Source: Nematostella vectensis
Lineage: Eukaryota; Cnidaria; Anthozoa; Actiniaria; Edwardsiidae
Assembly: GCF_932526225.1 (NCBI RefSeq)
Contig: NC_064037.1
Location: 9,778,203-9,842,202 of the forward strand
Length of the DNA stretch: 64,000 nt
Direction of reading: 5' to 3'
Shown: piece after piece, positions 58,010 through 64,000 of the stretch
How the letters are laid out: every line of letters begins with the position of its first letter
How positions within the stretch are numbered: position 1 is the first letter of the stretch
Notes under the pieces: generated by a model
What the model was told of the DNA's origin: nothing
Databases searched by the model: none
What the model saw: only the letters and a program-made list of their open reading frames with translations
Made by a program: the position numbers and the translations under genes

Positions 58010-58615
58010 CAGACAACCAAACTTGGAAGATGTCATGTAGGTGTCAAAGGGGGTGCAACGATATGTCAACTGAGCATGACATCATCGATGATGTCACTAA
58101 AGACGGCAATACTCATCTCATCATAAAAACATCATATAAAGCGATATAACTTGGCAGATGTCAGGTAGGTGTCAAGGGGGGTGCAACGATATGTCAACTG
58201 AGCATGACATCACCGATGATGTCACTAAAGACGGCAATACTCATATCATCATAGAAACATAAGGCGGTCTAACTTGGCAGATGTCATGTGGGTGTCAAAG
58301 GGGGTGTAACGATATGCCAACTGAGCATGACGTCATCGATGACGTCACTAAAAACGACAATACTCATATCTTATCATTGAAACATCATTAGGCGGTCTAA
58401 CTTGGCAGATGTCATATAGGTGTCAAGGGGGGTGCAACGATATGTCAACTGAGCATGACGTCATCGATGATGTCACTAAAGACGGCAATCCTTATATCAT
58501 CATAGAAACATAAGGCGGTCTAACTTGGCAGATGTCATGTGGGTGTCAAGGGGGGTGCAACGATATAGTGCCTCGGCATGACGTCATCGATGACGTCACC
58601 AAAAACGGCATACTC
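58010..58615. repeat. Tandem repeat of five 123-128-bp units carrying a double CRE palindrome
   Basis: Units share AACTTGGCAGATGTCATG, GGTGTCAAGGGGGGTGCAAC and GATATGTCAACTGAGCATGA. Each contains the palindrome TGACGTCATCGATGACGTCA or a one-to-three-base variant, at 58077, 58205, 58328, 58456 and 58579; those at 58328 and 58579 are perfect. The full palindrome holds two TGACGTCA sites, the consensus for CREB/ATF-type bZIP factors. Confidence 0.85.
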
Positions 58616-58639
58616 ATAACTAATCATGACGCATGTACA

Positions 58640-60041
58640 CAAACCAAACCATCAATTCTTGGGACTGCTTGATCACTGGCCTGGCCTTGGCAGCTTTGCG
58701 AGCGAATTATTATCTATAGTCATTTAGCTTTTTATCCTTTATCAATATAAAAATCACACACACACAACTCGTTAGGGGGCTTAAAATGGTATAAAGTTAG
58801 AGGGGGGTTTGGATTTATACGGCCTGCATGAATGGTACTATGGTCAGGGTGATTAGCATATAAGTGGTATGAGTGGAAAGGAGGCCGGGGGTAATGGGTC
58901 TTGGTTTGTCATCCCCGTCAATGAATTCCGAAGAAGATCAAGTGTAAAAACGTCTTTAGAAGAATACGATTCAGAAGCAGAACTTCGACTTTTCTCGGGC
59001 ATGACAGCCATTTCCTTTCTCTGTATTTATACGCGGCGTCTTGATTGGCTCATAATCTGCGACGATAGACCTTTACACTAGAACACTAGCAGTCGACTTG
59101 AATATACTCGAATATACTTTCATAACTGAACATGTGGACACAAGCGCGCAGTCAAATGTACCTAGACATTTGAGACGCATGTGTGCACCGCACGCAATTC
59201 TTTTGCTGTACATGTAGACGCAAAGGCGTCGAATCTCTTTTTGTATTTATTCACGAAGGTACGGCTATTATATAATATATTCCAAAACCATGTGAAAATC
59301 GATTAAAAAAGGCTAACAACCGACGAATTTTTCTGTGGGCACCAGATATATGCTTGAGGGTCCACAGCGCTCTATTTCTTTCCCCGGCCAAGAAAGCATC
59401 ACGGGTCGGTAGAGACCTTTTGGGAGCGCCCACAAGGAACGCTGGGTCACCGAGCATGTGTTACGGCCGCAAAGACCACTGGGTATCTAATTACGTAAGT
59501 CCTGCCTCTTCATCATCAAGAACGTAGGAACAGCCTCTATCTCTATCTGCTGGTGTGCGTCGGACCTTGTGGTCTGCGTCGACAGTTGATTATGGTAAAA
59601 TTTAGAAAGTGTTCAGGGGCGTGGGTTGAACGTCGCTGAACACTTTCTGAAATCTTACCACTCCGCTTCTGACATAGAGCTCATACCTATTGAAAAAATA
59701 ACAAACAACTGCGACTCCATCCGCAAAGCAAGAGAAGCCACACTGATAGCTCGCGCTGGCACTCTTGAACCAGGTGGCCTCAACCGGCGTGAAGAACCGT
59801 TTAGTAATCCACACCCCCCTATTTACCATCATCCACTATCAAGTTACTCCTTACTCAATTACTATTTTTATCGTTTGTAAGTTTAATCATCAATGAACTT
59901 TGTACATATATACTAGCTGTAACATGCCACTGTAACTTATTTATAACCTGAAAAAGGCAGGTATTGGCCTGCCGAGATATCGTTTTTTTTTAAACAACTC
60001 TGCGTTGTTGTCGACATTTTTTTTACAGGTTTTATTCTTTA
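58640..60041. other. Intergenic, nothing firm
   Basis: A small hairpin (GAAAGTGTTCAG/CTGAACACTTTC) at 59607-59650 and no supported gene. ORFs at 58869-59081 and 59626-59880 lack any family feature. Confidence 0.4.
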
Positions 60042-63000
60042 TCATCGTGACGTCGCTGTTGCTGACTTTGAGAATATAGGGAGAAGATGGCTTTCTATCA
60101 AGTCCAGAAGGGGCCGCTCGTTGTTGAAGAAATAAAAATGTCCGCCCGGGAGCACGTGACTGGAAAATTCCCCAGTCGTAAGTTCACTGAATCCTGTAAT
60201 ATGGAAGTAATAATTACTATCTTGGTGAAGTTAATAAAATTTAATGAGGATACAAAAACTGACTATTGGAGTATGCTATTAAGCATACTCCAATTATTGT
60301 TTGCATTTTTTTAAAACATAAGTCAACAAACTTTTGCCGACTGCTACATACGCCATCAATCCTCATCTTAGCCGTTTTAGCTTCTATAAATAAAAATAAA
60401 TTTTAGCTAGAGCGCATTTTTGCTCGACGCCTTTTCCCCTTGTGCAACATGATTTTGCCAATCAAAGAAAGAAATTACTCGCTAGGAGCCCAATTGTTGT
60501 TTTTTTTTTAATCAAAAACAATCGAAACAAGCGCAAGATAAACACGCCCTATTTTAAACCACCTTCTTCCATCCAATCTCGTTCTCAAAGCTCACTCACC
60601 TTTGTGCCATCGGTATAAGGTAGGTAGGTACGTTATATGATATTATATATTGTCCTGAAATGTAATTCTATTGTTCTTTGGACGTTCTTTTGTCCGTAGT
60701 TCTTTTGTTCTTTGGACGTTCTTTTGTTACCTGGGCTGTGGGTACGATATTGTCATCTATCATACTGTTGGTGCGGGAGTCATTGTCAATCGATTCCTAG
60801 TGCCGGCATAGAACAAGAGGCTAGAGAAGAACACTCGCTACGCAGGCTACTGAGTTTACGTACCCACCTTTTTTTTCGTGAAGGTCTTTATCCCCATCGA
60901 AGCTCGTTATTGGACAGGAGAGAATCGACTCCGTTGATTCCCCTGAGTACCTGTACTTCTCTAAAAGCGTGAGATCTGCACGTAGCATTTTTACACTCAA
61001 GTCCATTATCTCTTTATTTTCTAGTATCGCACTCGGAGTTCCGCCCCAACTTCGGAGACGCTCCGCCAAATCTTCGTCTGAAAGGTCGTTATATCCTCGG
61101 GAAGGTCTCGGAATCTGGAACATAGTAAAACAAGAACAGACGAGATGCACTATTCAAATGGTCTAGATTGAGGATTTACTAAAAGAATAATCGATAGATT
61201 GAGCATATATATACAAGGAGCAAGCGAGGAACCACATTTACCTGAAGATAAGGCATCCTATAAACTGCAAGTACTTTACTAAGTAAGTAATCAACTGAGT
61301 TTGTTTCGGGAATTAAACCGATCATTTTCTTATGTTTAGAAATGCTGGATGAGTGTATTATGAAGATGTTGTAAACTCCTTTTTGGTAAAAGTTGGAAGA
61401 ATTTGTTAGTGTCATCCTACCTTGCATGCTATATTATTACTACTTTGCTAGCAGTGGTCTCTTTGAGGGACTCCAGCCTTTTAGCCCAGCGAACACAAAG
61501 TCAAAGAGACCTCTGCTAGCAGGGTGTATTATTACCTGTGGGGCACTTGCTCCAGATACAAGTAAATGACAAGCTTCTATTCCATATTGATACTTTAACT
61601 TAACAGCAACCTCATAACAAAAAAGTGCCCCAAAACTGAAAAACAATGGTCAAAATACTGTTTTTGCCAAAATGTTGGAGGTGGACAGGGGTAGTGTACG
61701 GGGAAGGGCAGGGTGGAAACCTGGTCTCCCCACTTTTCTGAGCACATGTTTTTTTCCATGAATGAATGGTTTACATGTACGACCTAAATATTTATGAACC
61801 ATTGCGCAAAAATTGATTGCTTGATAAAAAGACAATATTATACATCTTTAAAACTGTTTGTATTCATTTTTAGCGGTACCCTTTTGTCAAACACAGGTAC
61901 TCCCTCGCTCAAAGCCAACGTCCTTCCACCCCAACCACCTTCGCCCCCACCCCAACTTTTTGGACCTTCCACCCTGGTGGAATAAAGGCTTTGGTCCTTA
62001 AAACCATTAAGACAGACAATTCCTAAAGGGGAGAGAGGAATGAAGGTAACAACCATACTGTATCAAATATCACACTTTCCTTTGTCAACTGACTTTCCTT
62101 TGTTCAAAAGCTTACCTGTGTCCCCAAAAGGCGAACTGCTTTCTCCCAAGTTCTTTGTGGCTGTCTTTGCAAAAGTCAGAAACTAATGCTTGCCAATCTT
62201 GATAGAATGGTTCCTTGTATCTGTTCTCCCTCCCAGGCAAGCATACAGCATGGACTTGAAAGTAACAAATTTAAAAATATTAAATCAAGCATAGCAAGTT
62301 TACAGTGGATTATTTAGTTGCCAATATGAAAAGACTTAGAATAGTTTTCACTAAAATGCTGGACAATCTATGATCTCACAGCATGGAGAAATCCATTATG
62401 AAGTTACCTGAATTCTAAAATCGCTTCGCTTGAGAGTCAAACACAATTTTAAAAGCTCTTTAGCTTTCATTTTTTTTTTTCACAATTAGGAATAATATTG
62501 TCAATTTTCAAGAAATTTCCTCATTAATAGAACTCCTGACCGTAGCCTTGGGCTACCTGTGGATTAGTAGCTTTTCATGTGCATTTGAATTAAAAATTCT
62601 CTGTAATTTTTTTTTCTTACATTGATCTACATTAGAGAAAGATTGTTTGATTGTCATCAGATCTTTTACTATTTTGACAATCTAAATGACCATTAAACTT
62701 CTAAATTTATGTTCACTCAGTCGTGAATATTGAACACAACATCAAGTAGATTATTCAGTAATGTTTGATTTTAAACAATATCTCTTCGATTTCCTGTTCA
62801 TATAATGCAAAAAGGGCTTTATATTCTTCGCTTGCGGTTTTTGTTATTTTGAAACAGTGAAAAAGCCAAATATTTACCAAAGCACTCACAAAAACATTAA
62901 TCATAATAACAACCTTCGATCCCTGTGTTTTGTAGCTTCCGTCCCCACGAACCCGTGTAGTAGCTGGTTCCGCCTCCCGCCCAGGGAAAGCAGATCAAAT

Positions 63001-63052
63001 TGACCGACGAATCAGCCTTTTGGAAGCGGCATCGCAACCATTTCGAGCTCAT
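60042..63052 (-). CDS. OLAH: OLAH-like medium-chain S-acyl fatty acid synthase thioesterase, five exons, complete
   Basis: Exons 62914-63052, 62116-62254, 61536-61635, 60868-61114, 60042-60193; 777 bp, phases 1, 2, 0, 1; 258 aa, close to the usual 250-265 aa of type II thioesterases. Early motif NLICFPWAGGGTSYY (the FPxAGG start of the alpha/beta-hydrolase), VHAVCLPGRENRYKEPF, nucleophile GHSFGA with the Ser codon split by an intron, LLVSGASAPQ, the lid region SDEDLAERLRSWGGTPSAIL, catalytic-Asp region SCPITSFDGDKD, and catalytic His in VLPGGHFYFF. Catalytic triad is therefore present. The enzyme hydrolyses acyl chains from the acyl carrier of fatty acid or polyketide synthases in the cytosol. 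All splice sites are GT/AG. A longer N-terminus from an upstream in-frame Met is possible. Confidence 0.9.
61446..61522. repeat. Hairpin-type inverted repeat in an OLAH intron
   Basis: GCTAGCAGTGGTCTCTTTGA and TCAAAGAGACCTCTGCTAGC face each other across about 35 bp. Confidence 0.75.
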
Positions 63053-63473
63053 AACATTCGAGCGTTTTAGTAAACTATAGCGCATTTGTGCCGGGAGTGC
63101 CAACTCCGAAGTTAATGAGTGCCAGATCACGTGACGTTCGGCTATTTTTAGGACCCTGTCTCCATACACAAGTAATTCTTGTAACGCTCGAATCGGAAAT
63201 CCATGGTTGCGCGGTATTGAGTATTCCCTGCAGTGTATTCGCAGTGGTTAATGCTTAAAGGTCACCTGTGGTTAACTTATAACTTTCTGCTGTTATATTT
63301 TTAAGCACTGTTGTAGACGTAGCATAGCAGCGAGTTGGATTTTATATTTCCCGCGTAACATTTAGCTCTCGTAAATCAAATGAATTATACACCCGTGGCT
63401 GTCCTTATCGATATGTGGACAAGATATATCGCCTGTTAGTTTGCTCAGACAGCCTCAGCGAACTCTGAAAAAC
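63053..63473. promoter_or_regulatory. Shared intergenic region between divergent OLAH-like and Noc2/rabphilin-like genes
   Basis: About 420 bp separates the two start codons, which face away from each other, so a bidirectional promoter is expected. No clear TATA box at a standard distance from either gene; GATCACGTGACG at about 63125 contains an E-box (CACGTG). Position-based inference. Confidence 0.5.
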
Positions 63474-63547
63474 ATGGGAGACATAGAAGTTGAGGCAGAA
63501 AATCGTTGGACTTGTCCAAATGACCGACAATTGGTTTTGCGAGCCAA
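63474..63547 (+). CDS. First coding exon of a rabphilin-3A/Noc2-like Rab effector (partial)
   Basis: ATG 63474, then a short acidic start and RWTCPNDRQLVLRAK, ending at an AA|GTAAGT donor. The W-x-CPNDRQL-x-LRAK motif is the start of the Rab-binding domain of rabphilin-3A and Noc2 (RPH3AL), where it precedes a long helix and a FYVE-like zinc finger. These proteins bind Rab3/Rab27 on secretory vesicles. The remaining exons lie outside the window, so rabphilin and Noc2 cannot be separated. Confidence 0.7.
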
Positions 63548-64000
63548 GTAAGTTATCTAAACTTATAGTATCGAGTTATTGAAATTATTTCTCCATGACC
63601 GTTAGCGGTCTGTAGTTTCGGCTGAAAATCCAAGGGAATTGGCTGGTGTTAACATTTCCTTAATAATTCAGGTTCGTGTTCCAGCTACAGCTGCGAATTT
63701 CTATTAGAAAGGGGTATTATATCTGGCTAATAACACTGAGCCATCGCGTATAAAGATTTGTTCTTCATGTACATGTATTAAACCAAACATGAATTTGCCA
63801 TTTCAAGGTGCATTTTTCCGTAGGGGAATGTGCTTCAAGCCTAAAAATCTAGCCAAAAAATTCGTCAAGAAAACTCACTCCAGACTGCCTTCTTATTTGC
63901 AAGAGCTATTGTAATTTATTATTTTGTTTTTGACTTATTTTGTCGATCATTGTGCAATGGTCATTCGTGTTTGATCACGCTAGCGTTATGATCGTCCCGA
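63548..64000. other. Start of intron 1 of the rabphilin/Noc2-like gene
   Basis: No second exon is recognisable before the end of the window. Confidence 0.5.

Noticed and set aside
58869-59081. 70-aa plus-strand ORF
   Set aside because: No family features and no supporting exon structure.

Overview
The window looks like nuclear DNA of an animal, most likely an anthozoan cnidarian such as a sea anemone (inference). Reasons: spliced genes with GT/AG introns, tandem calcium-binding EGF exons, an SLC22-type carrier, an OLAH-type thioesterase, an AT-rich background with many short inverted-repeat elements, and one GC-richer invader. I rebuilt the spliced genes by hand from reading frame, splice consensus and intron phase. 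Total lengths and phases close correctly for the SLC22, OLAH, four-exon and micro-exon genes.

Layout. 0.1-11.0 kb, minus: secreted multi-EGF gene, signal-peptide exon at 11012, then 17 EGF exons in four tandem units of about 2.4 kb; it continues past base 1. 11-18.7 kb: mostly non-coding, with small repeats and a decayed transposase-like ORF (16.6-17.8 kb, minus). 18.7-21.7 kb, plus: OTU-protease-like exons, then a degraded SWIM-zinc-finger segment. 22.8-31.2 kb: a GC-richer, virus-like integrated element. 33.9-42.7 kb, plus: complete nine-exon SLC22 carrier (about 540 aa). 46.3-49.9 kb, minus: four-exon, about 451-aa protein of unknown function, with two minisatellites in its introns. 51.0-57.3 kb, minus: secreted, low-complexity protein built of micro-exons that are nearly all phase 1. 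57.8-58.6 kb: tandem repeats, including five units carrying a double-CRE palindrome. 60.0-63.1 kb, minus: complete five-exon OLAH-like thioesterase (about 258 aa). 63.47 kb, plus: first exon of a rabphilin/Noc2-like Rab effector, divergent from OLAH.

The most interesting object is the 22.8-31.2 kb element. On the plus strand it carries, in order, a capsid-like beta protein, an A32/FtsK-like packaging ATPase, two or three small membrane proteins, a small unknown ORF and a retroviral-type (rve) integrase. Convergent to these, on the minus strand, are a Cys-rich zinc-binding protein and a very long gene that joins family-B polymerase-like palm motifs, an SF1 helicase and a C-terminal HNH nuclease. 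It resembles Polinton/adintovirus-type elements in its module set, but the polymerase-helicase-HNH fusion and short capsid-like gene do not match a lineage I can name. This copy is decayed: several genes carry single-base frameshifts or stops, which I describe without repairing. A large AT-centred palindrome lies at its right end.
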